A stretch of DNA of 29,478 nucleotides from a virus. The notes under the pieces were generated by a model. The model was not told the DNA's origin. It saw only the letters and a list, made by a program, of their open reading frames with translations, and searched no databases. A program made the translations under genes and the position numbers. The stretch covers positions 1 to 29,478 of IMG/VR virus record IMGVR_UViG_3300028595_000292. One strand, 5' to 3'. Shown here one piece after another: positions 8,954-17,175 of this stretch (the first letter of the stretch is position 1; every line of letters starts with the position of its first letter).

Positions 8954-9799
8954 TTAAGGTGTACTTATTTCCAAGGTAGTCCCGTCGACCGACATGACTT
9001 GCGTGAAGTCGGTAGTAAACACTGGCGTAATGTCCTCAGTATCAGCCGCAGTTTCGGCCTCCAGGCGAACCGACACCCCATCACCTATGTATATCGCAGC
9101 CGATCCGATGAATTTCGTACTACCCGCCCGCAATGACATAAAGGTTACTGTGAATGCCAAGCCCTCAGTCGTAATCTCGATCTCATCCGGGACGTTATTG
9201 GTCGGGGGCAATAGCCCCATACCCGCGGCGTACCCGACCTGTGCGAGTAGCGCGTCTGCATCGTCTCTAATCGCGCACGACCAGAGACCATTGCCCGTTT
9301 CGGCGGCCGTAATCACAACCTCGGCTACCGTACCGCCGACCTCAACCTCTTGTGATTTCGTAAGCGTCTCGCCGTCAACGATGCTTACAACAGTCAGCGT
9401 CAGCGTCTCGCCGTTTGCCGCGTCCGTAAGCTCAAACTCCAGCGACGGCTCGGCGCCCCAGAAACCATCCGACTCCGTATAAACGCTCGTAGCAATTGCC
9501 GCGTAACTGTCGCCCCCCGAGAACTTCAGGTTGACGGTCTCGCCGCCAAGCTTCGCCGACCAAACCAGGACACTCGTTTCGGCCGGCTCCTGCGTCTTGT
9601 AGTCGGTATGGTCGCAGAGATACGCCGTCACGTCCGCCGTGCCGTCATAGGCCACGGAATCCGGGCCGGTTACAGCAATCGAGTAATCCGCTGTGTATCC
9701 AGGCGGGAACGGCCCCGGAAATTGCCAATCGGGATTCCAGCCCGGCGGCACGTCCGGCGCGGACACAACGGCAGGTTTGGCGGTATACGCTCCACCCAC
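8954..9799 (-). CDS. Beta-rich virion protein, possible tail fibre or Ig-like protein
   Basis: The 281-residue protein begins with a Pro/Trp-rich segment (VPPGWNPDWQFPGPFPPG), followed by beta-strand-rich sequence with patterns such as DSVAYDGTADVTAYL and LTLTVVSIVDGETLTKSQEVEV that resemble bacterial Ig-like or cell-surface adhesion repeats. It is strongly acidic and has few Cys or Lys. It uses a GTG start at 9799, nine bases after the upstream stop. It lies next to two proteins with fibre-type modules, so it may be part of the host-recognition apparatus or a particle decoration. No family is recognised. Confidence 0.75.
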   Translation of the reverse strand: MGGAYTAKPAVVSAPDVPPGWNPDWQFPGPFPPGYTADYSIAVTGPDSVAYDGTADVTAYLCDHTDYKTQEPAETSVLVWSAKLGGETVNLKFSGGDSYAAIATSVYTESDGFWGAEPSLEFELTDAANGETLTLTVVSIVDGETLTKSQEVEVGGTVAEVVITAAETGNGLWSCAIRDDADALLAQVGYAAGMGLLPPTNNVPDEIEITTEGLAFTVTFMSLRAGSTKFIGSAAIYIGDGVSVRLEAETAADTEDITPVFTTDFTQVMSVDGTTLEISTP

Positions 9800-9807
9800 A
9801 AGGGCAC

Positions 9808-10287
9808 CTACAGCTTGATCGGTTGGGAAATCGAAATCTCAAGTTCGGTCGTGCTGATCGCTTTGCCGACGCGCACGACGTAATCGCCCGCGCCGGTCGG
9901 GGCAGTATCCGTCAGCATTCCGGCCGTGTCGGGATCGAGGTAATACACCGTCCCGGCCGTGAGGCCGCCGGCGTCTCCAGTAATCACGTCCCATTGCCCG
10001 GTCGTAGCAGCCAGGATGCCGTCGGTCTGAACGCTACCGCTGCCGGCAATGGCGATCTCGGCTTGCACGAGCCCCAGCACTTCGACGGTAGCGGCAGCGT
10101 CAGCCTGTGCTTTGTCCACCGTGCCGGCGCCGTCGCAATACACGGGCGCCCCGATCGGCAGCGCGCCGGCGTTGCTGTTCTCCATCGAGACCGCATCGAC
10201 TTCATTGCAGGTCGCGTCCAGCGTGTCGCCGGCCTGAATCTGTTGCATCTGCCCGCTGACAAGCACGAGCGGTTTGCGTAACGTCAT
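9808..10287 (-). CDS. Short fibre-like or decoration protein with shared C-terminal beta module
   Basis: The 159-residue protein is beta-rich. A start of the form RKPLVLVSGQMQQIQAGDTL is common in phage fibre and decoration proteins. Its C terminus (GTVYYLDPDTAGMLT, APTGAG, VRVGKAIS, ELEISISQP) matches the end of the neighbouring gene at 10297-10851 (ATYYLSAAGGLT, APTTVG, EVGQAVE, LHLHIKRP). The two therefore share a module and probably arose by duplication. The ATG at 10287 is preceded by AGGAGATTCCC. Likely an exposed virion protein, perhaps forming a hetero-oligomer with its neighbour. Confidence 0.75.
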   Translation of the reverse strand: MTLRKPLVLVSGQMQQIQAGDTLDATCNEVDAVSMENSNAGALPIGAPVYCDGAGTVDKAQADAAATVEVLGLVQAEIAIAGSGSVQTDGILAATTGQWDVITGDAGGLTAGTVYYLDPDTAGMLTDTAPTGAGDYVVRVGKAISTTELEISISQPIKL

Positions 10288-10296
10288 GGGAATCTC

Positions 10297-10851
10297 CTAC
10301 AGCAAAACAGGTCGCTTGATGTGCAAATGTAAAACAGTGTCCTCGACAGCCTGCCCGACCTCCGTCAGCATGTGGCCGACCGTCGTCGGCGCGACGGTCG
10401 TGAGTCCACCAGCCGCGGACAAGTAGTACGTCGCGCTCGGCGTCAAGGTCGCCGCCCCAGTAATGGCCGTCCAGTCGGCTAGCTCGAAGCGGCCCGAAGC
10501 CTGGTACTCGCAAGTAAAGCCGGTCGCGGCCGAAGTCACCGCGAGGCCGGCTGCGCGACCCTTGGCCACCGTGTCGGCGCGGGCCAGCCCGACGCTCGCC
10601 AGCCCGGCAGCGCCGTAGACGGGCATCCCCTGCGCCACGTCCTCAACGGCCTCGCCGTCGTAGCTGGCCAGCACGTCCTCTAAATCGTCGATCCGGCCGT
10701 CGAGCACCAGCACGTCGGCTTCCACCGCGTCGATATTCGCCTCGATCGCAGTGATCTCGTCGGTGTGCGTATCCGTGTCCCGCCGCAGCCGGCCGATCGA
10801 ACGGCGGACCTCTACCGGAGAATGGGGATTCGGAAGTCGCTCAGTCGCCAT
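10297..10851 (-). CDS. Fibre-like protein: coiled coil plus beta module
   Basis: The 184-residue protein starts with a basic segment (VEVRRSIGRLRRD) followed by a regular coiled coil at about residues 28-62 (ITAIEANIDAVEADVLVLDG, RIDDLEDVL) and a beta-rich C-terminal module shared with the next gene. An N-terminal attachment segment, coiled-coil stalk and beta head is the usual plan of short trimeric tail fibres. Its ATG overlaps the stop of the upstream nozzle gene (TAATG), so the two are translationally coupled, which fits a protein mounted on the tail tip. Trimerisation and receptor binding are inferred from the architecture. Confidence 0.78.
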   Translation of the reverse strand: MATERLPNPHSPVEVRRSIGRLRRDTDTHTDEITAIEANIDAVEADVLVLDGRIDDLEDVLASYDGEAVEDVAQGMPVYGAAGLASVGLARADTVAKGRAAGLAVTSAATGFTCEYQASGRFELADWTAITGAATLTPSATYYLSAAGGLTTVAPTTVGHMLTEVGQAVEDTVLHLHIKRPVLL

Positions 10852-13184
10852 TAGGTGATTCGCCTCTTACCGGCGGCCTTGCTTACTGCGGTGATCTGCT
10901 CCACGCCCCAGCGACGGCCTGCCGTTCCGGTCAGCTTCAGCGTGAACGCCTGTCCGCGACCAGTCGGACGAATCGTGGCGTTCAGCCCTTCGGTCCAAGT
11001 TCCGGTATCCGACGCTGACGCCGAAGCGGCGGCCTCAAACGTCAGCGCCGAATGAAGCGACCATGTGACCGGCCCGCTGCCGTCAGCAAGAACAGCATCC
11101 ATCGACAAGATCGTGCCGAGCTTAGAATCCGCCGCGAGGGCGATCGGCCCGAACGCCGCGTAAGTCTCATAGCTCGTACCGCAATCGTCCTCTGCCAGAT
11201 CGCTCAGCCGCCGAAGCGTACCGTCACGCCCGCCGAGAATTACCCCAGACTCCTCAATCGCAGTAGCCTGAATTGCGCAAATCGCCGTCGGCTCGTGCCC
11301 CGACGCAAGCGACATCGGCCAAAACCTTTTGCCCTCCCAGTCGAACCACCAATGCGTGCGGGCGTTGGACGACTCGGGCGTAAGATAGATGTGTACGCCC
11401 CGCCCATGCACATCGTACTCCAGCGAGACGGTAAGCTGTACAGGGTCGAGATTCCGAAACTCATGCGGCAACGGTCCCTGCGAGAGCGGGATCGGAAATG
11501 AATCGCCACCAGGCGGCAGGGCGTGCAGCCCGTCCATCGACAGGAAAATCAACTCGCCGGCAGGCCCCAGGCACCAGGCATCCGCGTCGATAATCCCCAC
11601 GGTATGGCTTAGCGCGTCTAGCTCACCACCGTACCCGGGATCGCCTCGCAATCGCCAAAGCGAATCCTTGCAGGCTATAATGAGGTAGTCGTCACTGTGC
11701 GGAGCGAACGCCGTCAGCGGGTCGCCCGGCACGCCGGCCTCGCTAGCCGGGCCGGCGATCGCCGCTTTGGTGTCGTCTTCCGCGTAATCCCAATCAAGTT
11801 CATCGCCCCGGCGGGCGGCATACCAAACGCCCGGTGCGATGTCCGCCCCGCCAACGAACAGCCGGTCGCAAAACCGACACATCAACGGACAGCCTGTCGG
11901 GACCTGCCCGGCCGTTGCCGTAAGAATCGAAATTGTGTTCAGGAGCGGATCGTAAACCTTGGGCGCCCGTTCGATCCGATAAGAGCACGTCCCGTCCCCC
12001 GGCGCTGAATCGAGCGTGATCTTGTCCGCAACCACCGTGGTAATCTTGTACGTCCCGGCAACCGTTGCGCCGCCAACATTCGAGACCACGCATACATCGT
12101 CATGCGTGTCGATTCCCAGGGCCGTCCAGTCGTCCACGCCGGCCGCATCCAGGTCGCTCCCCGACACGGCCCCATCCGTACCCGTTACGCGAAGGTCGCC
12201 GTAATCCGCGATGTAGAGCTTCTGCCCGCTCTGCGCCGACTGGAGCGGCACATCGCTACGCACCGTCAAATCGCTTTCGACTTCCGTCAGCCGACCAAGC
12301 CTCTCTTCGCGGTACAGATCCCCGCCAGCCGACGCAATTAACATCGTCCGCGAACCGAGGACCGAGGCCGTCGAGTAATACTGCACGCGGAAGACATTCG
12401 CCAGGCAGAGCCCATCATAAACCGTGCATTCCATGCCAAAGCCAACGCGAGTACCCGTATGCCCGTCAACCGCCTTGGTGATGAGGAACACGCCGTTCCA
12501 GTAGACGACCACGATATTGCCCGTCACGATTGCCGTGAGCCAGCCAGGCCGCACCGAATCGAGTTCGCCGGTCGCCAGGTCGTAGTCTGTCACGTCTCCG
12601 CCATCTACGGTACGGAGCGTGCCGCCGTAGCCCCCGCTCGTGCCGGACATCTCAAGCTCGACCATCACGCCGTCTGCCGCAATATCCGGCGTCGTGTCAT
12701 CAAGTCGAAGATAGAGCCGGTACTTCCCGTGCCAGGCCCCATCCCACGGCGTCAAGAACGCTTCGACGACATAGACCTCTGCCGTGTCGATCGGCAAGAC
12801 GCTGCGCACGGCCTCGCCCTCGGCAGTGTCCGTATCGACGCTCGCCAGGGCCGACGGCAGAATGGACGGCATCGCCTCCGCCCAGGCCGCCAGCGTCCAT
12901 GCGGCGGCCATCGACGATCCGCTGAAGGTGTCCGACCAGGCGGTGAAGCCATCGCCTAGCGCAAGCGTCATCGGCGCAAGCAGCCGTACCTCGGCCCCGA
13001 GATTGTCTGTGTGCGACTCGACCAGCCCCGGCCGAGAGCCACCGCGTTCGCGGCCCTCGATCGTGCTGACTGGACGCACATTCATAAGGTTCGGGCTGGT
13101 AAACGGCGGTTGCTGTCGATAGGCGCCGCGCCTGTCGAGCCCACCCAGCGGAAACTGCACGTTCAATCGGCGATGTTTCGCCAC
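10851..13184 (-). CDS. Tail nozzle protein (T7 gp12-like tail tubular protein B)
   Basis: The 777-residue protein starts with a pattern typical of podophage nozzle proteins: PLGGLDRRGAYRQQPPFTS, then NLMNVRP and RERGGSRPGLV. Between about 82 and 270 lies an apparent inserted jelly-roll-like segment (TAWSDTFSGSSMAAAW onward). The rest has repeated beta-propeller-like blades (GQKLYIADYGDLRVTG, DRLFVGGADIAPGVW, DDYLIIACKDSLWRL, GELIFLSMDGLHAL). The C terminus (RWGVEQITAVSKAAGKRR) also fits the family. It would extend the tail below the adaptor. A Cys-rich CPLMCRFC segment is unusual for the family. It uses a GTG start, four bases after the upstream stop, with AAGGG as ribosome site. Confidence 0.85.
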   Translation of the reverse strand: MAKHRRLNVQFPLGGLDRRGAYRQQPPFTSPNLMNVRPVSTIEGRERGGSRPGLVESHTDNLGAEVRLLAPMTLALGDGFTAWSDTFSGSSMAAAWTLAAWAEAMPSILPSALASVDTDTAEGEAVRSVLPIDTAEVYVVEAFLTPWDGAWHGKYRLYLRLDDTTPDIAADGVMVELEMSGTSGGYGGTLRTVDGGDVTDYDLATGELDSVRPGWLTAIVTGNIVVVYWNGVFLITKAVDGHTGTRVGFGMECTVYDGLCLANVFRVQYYSTASVLGSRTMLIASAGGDLYREERLGRLTEVESDLTVRSDVPLQSAQSGQKLYIADYGDLRVTGTDGAVSGSDLDAAGVDDWTALGIDTHDDVCVVSNVGGATVAGTYKITTVVADKITLDSAPGDGTCSYRIERAPKVYDPLLNTISILTATAGQVPTGCPLMCRFCDRLFVGGADIAPGVWYAARRGDELDWDYAEDDTKAAIAGPASEAGVPGDPLTAFAPHSDDYLIIACKDSLWRLRGDPGYGGELDALSHTVGIIDADAWCLGPAGELIFLSMDGLHALPPGGDSFPIPLSQGPLPHEFRNLDPVQLTVSLEYDVHGRGVHIYLTPESSNARTHWWFDWEGKRFWPMSLASGHEPTAICAIQATAIEESGVILGGRDGTLRRLSDLAEDDCGTSYETYAAFGPIALAADSKLGTILSMDAVLADGSGPVTWSLHSALTFEAAASASASDTGTWTEGLNATIRPTGRGQAFTLKLTGTAGRRWGVEQITAVSKAAGKRRIT

Positions 13185-13187
13185 GGC

Positions 13188-13562
13188 TTACCCTTCCAAA
13201 AAGAACGGCTCCAGCAGTGCGAGATCCTGTGCAGTAAGCGATTCGCCTTCGGCCAGGCTGTCCAGGACAGAATCTAGCGAGAGACCGCATCGGATGAGAT
13301 CACACTCCGTCTCCATCACGGCGCCGAATCGTTCGGCGTAAATCACCATCTCCGGCGACCCTGGCGCGATCTGCGCGTCCTGTCCGTCTGCCGTACCGGT
13401 GATCTCGCGGATCAACGCCACTCGCTGCTTCTCGGCGATCTCATATTCAGCAAGAACGAGTTTGGTGTACTTGAGGACGTGGTAAGCAGCCTTGGGCTCC
13501 ATCTTGAGTGACGCCAGATTGCTCCACGCCTGCACCGACTGAAACACTTCGCCAAGTTTCAT
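13188..13562 (-). CDS. Small helical phage protein before the nozzle gene
   Basis: The 124-residue protein is mostly helical and acidic. It has the form MKLGEVFQSVQAWSNLASLK, AYHVLKYTKLVLAEYE, KQRVALIREITG, which resembles a widespread class of small phage proteins (DUF1617-type pattern) of unknown role that pair with tail or head-completion genes. The ATG at 13562 was chosen because GAGGAGAAGAGAGCT precedes it; the open frame extends to 13697 across a terminator and is not expected to be translated there. It is the first gene after the internal terminator at 13585-13619, and its stop is adjacent to the nozzle start. Confidence 0.75.
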   Translation of the reverse strand: MKLGEVFQSVQAWSNLASLKMEPKAAYHVLKYTKLVLAEYEIAEKQRVALIREITGTADGQDAQIAPGSPEMVIYAERFGAVMETECDLIRCGLSLDSVLDSLAEGESLTAQDLALLEPFFLEG

Positions 13563-13584
13563 AGCTCTCTTCTCCTCTAAGACA

Positions 13585-13619
13585 GAAAAACCCGGCGACC
13601 CAGAGCGGGCCGCCGGGGG
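13585..13619 (-). terminator. Intrinsic terminator within the leftward late genes
   Basis: Read leftward: stem CCCGGCG/CGCCGGG (13617-13611 with 13597-13591), an inner CCC/GGG pairing, then five T (complement of 13586-13590). It follows the stop of the fibre-like gene at 13633 and precedes the ribosome site of the next gene. No promoter of the 40-bp family lies just downstream, so part of the transcription must read through. It probably sets a lower level for the nozzle and ejection genes. Confidence 0.8.
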
Positions 13620-13632
13620 AAACACATACCAT

Positions 13633-15027
13633 CTACGCCTCGCCGGTGACACTCGCGGCGTCGAACAGGGCGATGTAGTACGTCGTGCCACCAACATCGA
13701 CCTTCATCAGCGCATCGTATCCGACCTTCCCTTGATCGCCGGTGTCACCAGCAAGGCCGTCAACGATCTCCACGCCGTTGTGAGCGCCGGAGCCGACGTG
13801 AGTAACGCCGAGCACATAGTCCCACTCGGCCGTGGCGGTGTTCGTTACCGCGTAGGCAACAGAACTCCCAGACGCCAGCGCATCCGCGCTGTTAAGAACC
13901 GCGGAGAAGCCAGCAATGGGAGTCGATGCGGTAATCGCGGCACCACCGCCGATTCGAGCCATAACACCAGCGGTGCCATACCTGTACGCCGGCGTACTGA
14001 CGACTCCGCTGGTGTGGCCCTCAAACGTCCCGATCAGGCCGGCATGAAGATGCGTTATGGTCGTGTCCTTTACCACGACCTGGCCCATCAAGCCATACGT
14101 CTCGTGAGCACACGCGGTAGCATTGACGATGTGGCGGAACCGCCCGACCTTCGCGCAATATGCGGAAGTCAGGTCGCCAGACGATGCACCATGAGCTTCG
14201 ACAACCGAAAGCTGTCCATCGCTGTAAATGTCCATGTCGGTTCCGAACATCACGCCGCCGGTCGTCGCAGCCGAGCCGACAAAATCGCCGACGCGAATGC
14301 CGATCGTCACGTCGGGACCGGGCATGTAGACGCCACACGGCCATTCGGCTGCACCGGCAGCATTGTCGATGAGAATTGCGGCGCACGTACCGTTGTTCGT
14401 AATCGAGCCGGCGCCAGTCGTCTCGACGTGAACGCCGCAAGCTTCGCCGCCGGAATCCACGGTAAGCGACGTTCCGACCTCAAGACTCGCGTCGAAACAC
14501 GACAGCGTAGCGCCAGTCTTGGAGACGTGCGTGCCAGCCAATTCGAGGTAGCCCTGGCTCGCCGTGTAGATCCCGGTCTGGACGTCGACAAGATCCTTCA
14601 GCTTCAACTGCGCACCGACAGCGCGAATCGTAGCGCCGGCCTGATCGACAGTGAGCAAGATCCGCGATCGGAAATTGTAGACGCTATCGCCAATAGACAA
14701 CCCACCGTCGTCGCCGTAAATGACCGCGCCGTATGACTGGTCGGCCGAAATTGCGATCCCGCTGCCGGCGGTAAGCGACGAAAACGCGCCGACGGTCACC
14801 GGACCATCGTGAGACCCGGCGTCGAGCGGGTTGAAGTCGCACGAGGTATACGTTCCCTCGTTCACGTACAAAGCCGTACCGCCGCTCCCATCCGTGTGCT
14901 GAAACAAGCACCCGGTCTGGTAGCCGAGCGTAGCGTCCGCCGGCACCGTGGCGCCGGAGGCGAACAACAGCCCCGCGGCGTTCGCGGGGGGCTTCATCTT
15001 GATTAGATGGCAAACTCGTTGAAGCAT
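13633..15027 (-). CDS. Large beta-rich virion protein, probable fibre or spike
   Basis: The 464-residue protein is Gly/Ala/Thr-rich, with a short basic start (MLQRVCHLIKMKPP). A segment GALFASG-like, GYQTGCLFQHTDGSGGTALY, VNEGTYTSCDFNPL is a recurrent motif near head or fibre genes of environmental phages. The middle has short irregular beta repeats (CGVHVETTGAGSITNNGTC, WPCGVYMPGPDVTIGIRVGD) that suggest a beta-helix or stacked strands. The ATG at 15027 has GGAG nine bases upstream and is preferred to a TTG two codons earlier. A terminator follows directly. Host attachment or capsid decoration are both possible. Confidence 0.75.
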   Translation of the reverse strand: MLQRVCHLIKMKPPANAAGLLFASGATVPADATLGYQTGCLFQHTDGSGGTALYVNEGTYTSCDFNPLDAGSHDGPVTVGAFSSLTAGSGIAISADQSYGAVIYGDDGGLSIGDSVYNFRSRILLTVDQAGATIRAVGAQLKLKDLVDVQTGIYTASQGYLELAGTHVSKTGATLSCFDASLEVGTSLTVDSGGEACGVHVETTGAGSITNNGTCAAILIDNAAGAAEWPCGVYMPGPDVTIGIRVGDFVGSAATTGGVMFGTDMDIYSDGQLSVVEAHGASSGDLTSAYCAKVGRFRHIVNATACAHETYGLMGQVVVKDTTITHLHAGLIGTFEGHTSGVVSTPAYRYGTAGVMARIGGGAAITASTPIAGFSAVLNSADALASGSSVAYAVTNTATAEWDYVLGVTHVGSGAHNGVEIVDGLAGDTGDQGKVGYDALMKVDVGGTTYYIALFDAASVTGEA

Positions 15028-15076
15028 TTTCAAGACTCCAGATCAAAAGGAACAATCGGCACCTAAGCCACGACGG

Positions 15077-15766
15077 CTAGAGCCCTGGGCTAGTCACAAA
15101 AGTCCACACCGTTTCATCATCAATTCCCAGCCACGGGATTCCATCCGTGCTTTCAATGGCCCCTAAATCCACCAAGACGTAATACGTGGTACCTTCGGTC
15201 AGCGGAGAGGTTGTCAGCGTGAACGTTGCAACGCACCCCTCTATGGTCGCGGCACCTATCGCAATCGTCTCTATGAGCGTGTCGTCCGAGTCGTACAGAT
15301 AGAGATTCCCGGCGCCGGCCTGGACATTCATGTCGAACAAGATGCCGATTGGGTTGACGTCCAATTCCGTGTAGTCCCACCACTTCTCGCCCCACGTCGA
15401 GGCCGGCGAGAAGTGCAATGCAACCGGATGCTCCTTGTCACCGCCACCGAAAAACCAAACCGGATCATTGAGAACGTGCCGGTACTCTATGCTGGTGTGC
15501 GTCTCAACGCCCCCAGAAGACACGGCAGCGCTGATTGCACTGACGGCAAGTCTGGCCTTCGCGCCGAGGATTCTGACCGAATGACCGATTCCGCCGAGCG
15601 AAAGGCCCGACCCCATGGCGGCATCCGTACCGAATGCCAGGAACACCGGGTCAGCACCAGGGACGGCCTGCGCGTGCAATTGCACAACAAGCTCATCGCG
15701 GTACTCGTCGGCAGCCACGATTTCCTTGACAGTATCCGCTTCAACATCCCAGGCAAATGCAGTCAT
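15077..15766 (-). CDS. Beta-rich virion protein with duplicated domain plus C-terminal extension
   Basis: The 229-residue protein is built of two parts. Residues 1-100 (TVKEIVAADEYRDELVVQL, FLAFGTDAAMGSGL, RILGAKARLAVSAI, GVETHTSIEYR) closely match the whole of the next upstream gene (15778-16080). The C-terminal part is a separate beta sandwich-like domain (NLYLYDSDDTLIETIAIGAA, YYVLVDLGAIESTDGIPW) that resembles carbohydrate-binding or fibre domains. The ATG at 15766 has AAGGGC before it and lies 11 bases from the preceding stop; upstream extension of the frame overlaps that gene and is rejected. Probably a surface protein of head or tail. Confidence 0.75.
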   Translation of the reverse strand: MTAFAWDVEADTVKEIVAADEYRDELVVQLHAQAVPGADPVFLAFGTDAAMGSGLSLGGIGHSVRILGAKARLAVSAISAAVSSGGVETHTSIEYRHVLNDPVWFFGGGDKEHPVALHFSPASTWGEKWWDYTELDVNPIGILFDMNVQAGAGNLYLYDSDDTLIETIAIGAATIEGCVATFTLTTSPLTEGTTYYVLVDLGAIESTDGIPWLGIDDETVWTFVTSPGL

Positions 15767-15777
15767 GGAAGCCCTTG

Positions 15778-16080
15778 TTAATCGTATGTGTAAACGTATG
15801 AGCCAGGGCGATACTCGACGTCCTCGCAAGTTTCGATACCGACACGAGACGCCGCGGCTGCGTATCCATACACCGCCTTCCTCGCCTTGGCACCAGTCAC
15901 CCTTACGGAGCACCCGGGGTAAATCAGCATGATGCCAGTCTCGCTGGCAGCAGCCTCTCCAAAACCGAGATACACCGATTCGGTATCCTGCAACTGGATC
16001 GTTATGTGATCGCGGTGCTCGTCAGCAGCAATGAGTTCTTCGCTTGCACCACCAGTAAGGACCTTGGTCGCAGCAGACAT
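15778..16080 (-). CDS. Small beta-rich virion protein, paralogue of next gene
   Basis: The 100-residue protein has the motifs SEELIAADEHRDHITIQLQD, VYLGFGEAAASETGIML, VRVTGAKARKAVYGYA and GIETCEDVEYR, which align end to end with the first domain of the downstream gene. Proteins of this pattern (short beta strands with 'AADxxRxxxxIQ') occur in phage head and tail regions, but no role is established. The ATG at 16080 is preceded by CAGGAGTTAGAA, a good ribosome site. The two genes look like a tandem duplication followed by fusion of the second copy to a new domain. Confidence 0.75.
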   Translation of the reverse strand: MSAATKVLTGGASEELIAADEHRDHITIQLQDTESVYLGFGEAAASETGIMLIYPGCSVRVTGAKARKAVYGYAAAASRVGIETCEDVEYRPGSYVYTYD

Positions 16081-16097
16081 TTCTAACTCCTGTACCT

Positions 16098-16307
16098 CTA
16101 CTTGAATCCGAGTGTCCGCAGTAAAGTCAGCCAACCCGACGGCGCCTGCTTCTTGAGCAATTCGGCGTTCCGTTGCATTGCAAGCTGCTGCGCGGTAGGA
16201 GGCTTCTGCTTCGCAGCCCTGGCCGCCGTGCGCTTTCGCTGCGCCTCCAGCATGAACTGGTCAACCATCTTCCGTTTCGCCAGTCGTTCCGCTTCGCTCT
16301 GCGGCAT
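16098..16307 (-). CDS. Small basic protein
   Basis: The 69-residue protein is very basic (EAERLAKRKMVDQFMLEAQR, KRTAARAAKQKPP) and helical, ending in a short hydrophobic segment (GWLTLLRTLGFK). The start overlaps the stop of the adaptor gene (ATGA). It might bind DNA at the portal or act as a small assembly factor; no family is recognised. The close coupling to the adaptor and conserved late-gene spacing support it being real. Confidence 0.65.
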   Translation of the reverse strand: MPQSEAERLAKRKMVDQFMLEAQRKRTAARAAKQKPPTAQQLAMQRNAELLKKQAPSGWLTLLRTLGFK

Positions 16308-17092
16308 CAGATGTCCTCCCCGCCGTAAGTGATGGGGTACGTCCCGCCGGTCCAGCCGCGTCGAAACTCAGCCGATCCCTGTTCGACGTGTCCCATCTGC
16401 CCGTAAGACTTGGGGCCGCGCTTGCGATCCCTGGCGACGGCATCCAACAGCAAAAGCTCGTAGGCCCGCATGTGGTTGCCGCCAGCTTCATCGTCAAGAC
16501 GTTGCTCGGCAACAGCCAGGCAACTTTCAGTGTAGAGTTCGGCGAGTTGCATTCCGCCGAGCGGATACGGGTAGTCGTCCGTCAGCGCGCCGTTATACGC
16601 CTCGTATTCGTAACTCAGTGTCCAGTCGCTATCGGGCTCGGGGAAGAACAGAACCTCTTGTCGCTGTCCAGCCGACCCGTCGCTAGACTTGAATCGCGTT
16701 GCGCACTTCACCGGCGCGCCGGTCAACGATGACGCGGCGCGATCCGCCAGAATCCGGCTGATGGGGACATGCACAATAGAAGTGCGGTACTCCTCGGCCG
16801 GGTAGTGGAAACAACCCACGAGCCGGCCGAAGTCGTCCGGTAGATCGTAGTCGGCCGTATCCGACTCAATGTCAAGGGTCGTGGTCGGACGCAACCAGGA
16901 CCACTCGTAACCAAGCGTGCTGGCGTCTATGGCCGGCGGGTAGTAGACGCGCCGCACCCCCGACTGCACGACGCTGTTGATCTCGGCAAGCTGCGCGGCC
17001 GACCAGTTATCGGCAGTGCGACCGTACCCGAGAAAGAACCCGACCTCCGCGCGAAGATCGGCAACGCCTACGGAAAGAGAGGATTCTGCCAT
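16307..17092 (-). CDS. Head-to-tail adaptor (connector) protein
   Basis: The 261-residue protein has the features of podophage adaptor proteins: a helical start (DLRAEVGFFLGYGRTADNWS, EINSVVQSGVRRVYYPP), then a Trp-rich strand (WSWLRPTTTLDIE) leading to DYDLPDDFGRLVG, a beta domain (EVLFFPEPDSDWTLSYEYEA) and a C-terminal helix (LAELYTESCLAVAEQRLDDE). Such proteins form a dodecameric ring below the portal to which the nozzle attaches (T7 gp11, P22 gp4 in role). The ATG at 17092 has GGAG nine bases upstream. It is the first gene after the terminator at 17116-17160. Family assignment is by pattern, not search. Confidence 0.75.
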   Translation of the reverse strand: MAESSLSVGVADLRAEVGFFLGYGRTADNWSAAQLAEINSVVQSGVRRVYYPPAIDASTLGYEWSWLRPTTTLDIESDTADYDLPDDFGRLVGCFHYPAEEYRTSIVHVPISRILADRAASSLTGAPVKCATRFKSSDGSAGQRQEVLFFPEPDSDWTLSYEYEAYNGALTDDYPYPLGGMQLAELYTESCLAVAEQRLDDEAGGNHMRAYELLLLDAVARDRKRGPKSYGQMGHVEQGSAEFRRGWTGGTYPITYGGEDI

Positions 17093-17115
17093 CGAGCCGG
17101 CTCCAGGTCACAGGA

Positions 17116-17160
17116 GAAAACAGCCGCCGGCGCGGGGAAGAGAGGACCCGGCCGGCGGCA
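17116..17160 (-). terminator. Intrinsic terminator between decoration and adaptor genes
   Basis: Read leftward: a perfect 9-bp stem GCCGCCGGC/GCCGGCGGC (17159-17151 with 17131-17123), a 19-nt loop, then TGTTTTCTC. It lies after the putative decoration protein gene and before the adaptor gene. High-copy head proteins lie upstream and low-copy tail parts downstream, so partial termination here would fit the stoichiometry of the particle. Confidence 0.8.
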
Positions 17161-17175
17161 CCCGCCATGACGGGG

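Noticed and set aside
15767-15913. 49 further residues at the N terminus of the protein at 15077-15766
   Set aside because: They overlap the preceding gene's end and are Arg-rich; domain homology and spacing support the ATG at 15766.
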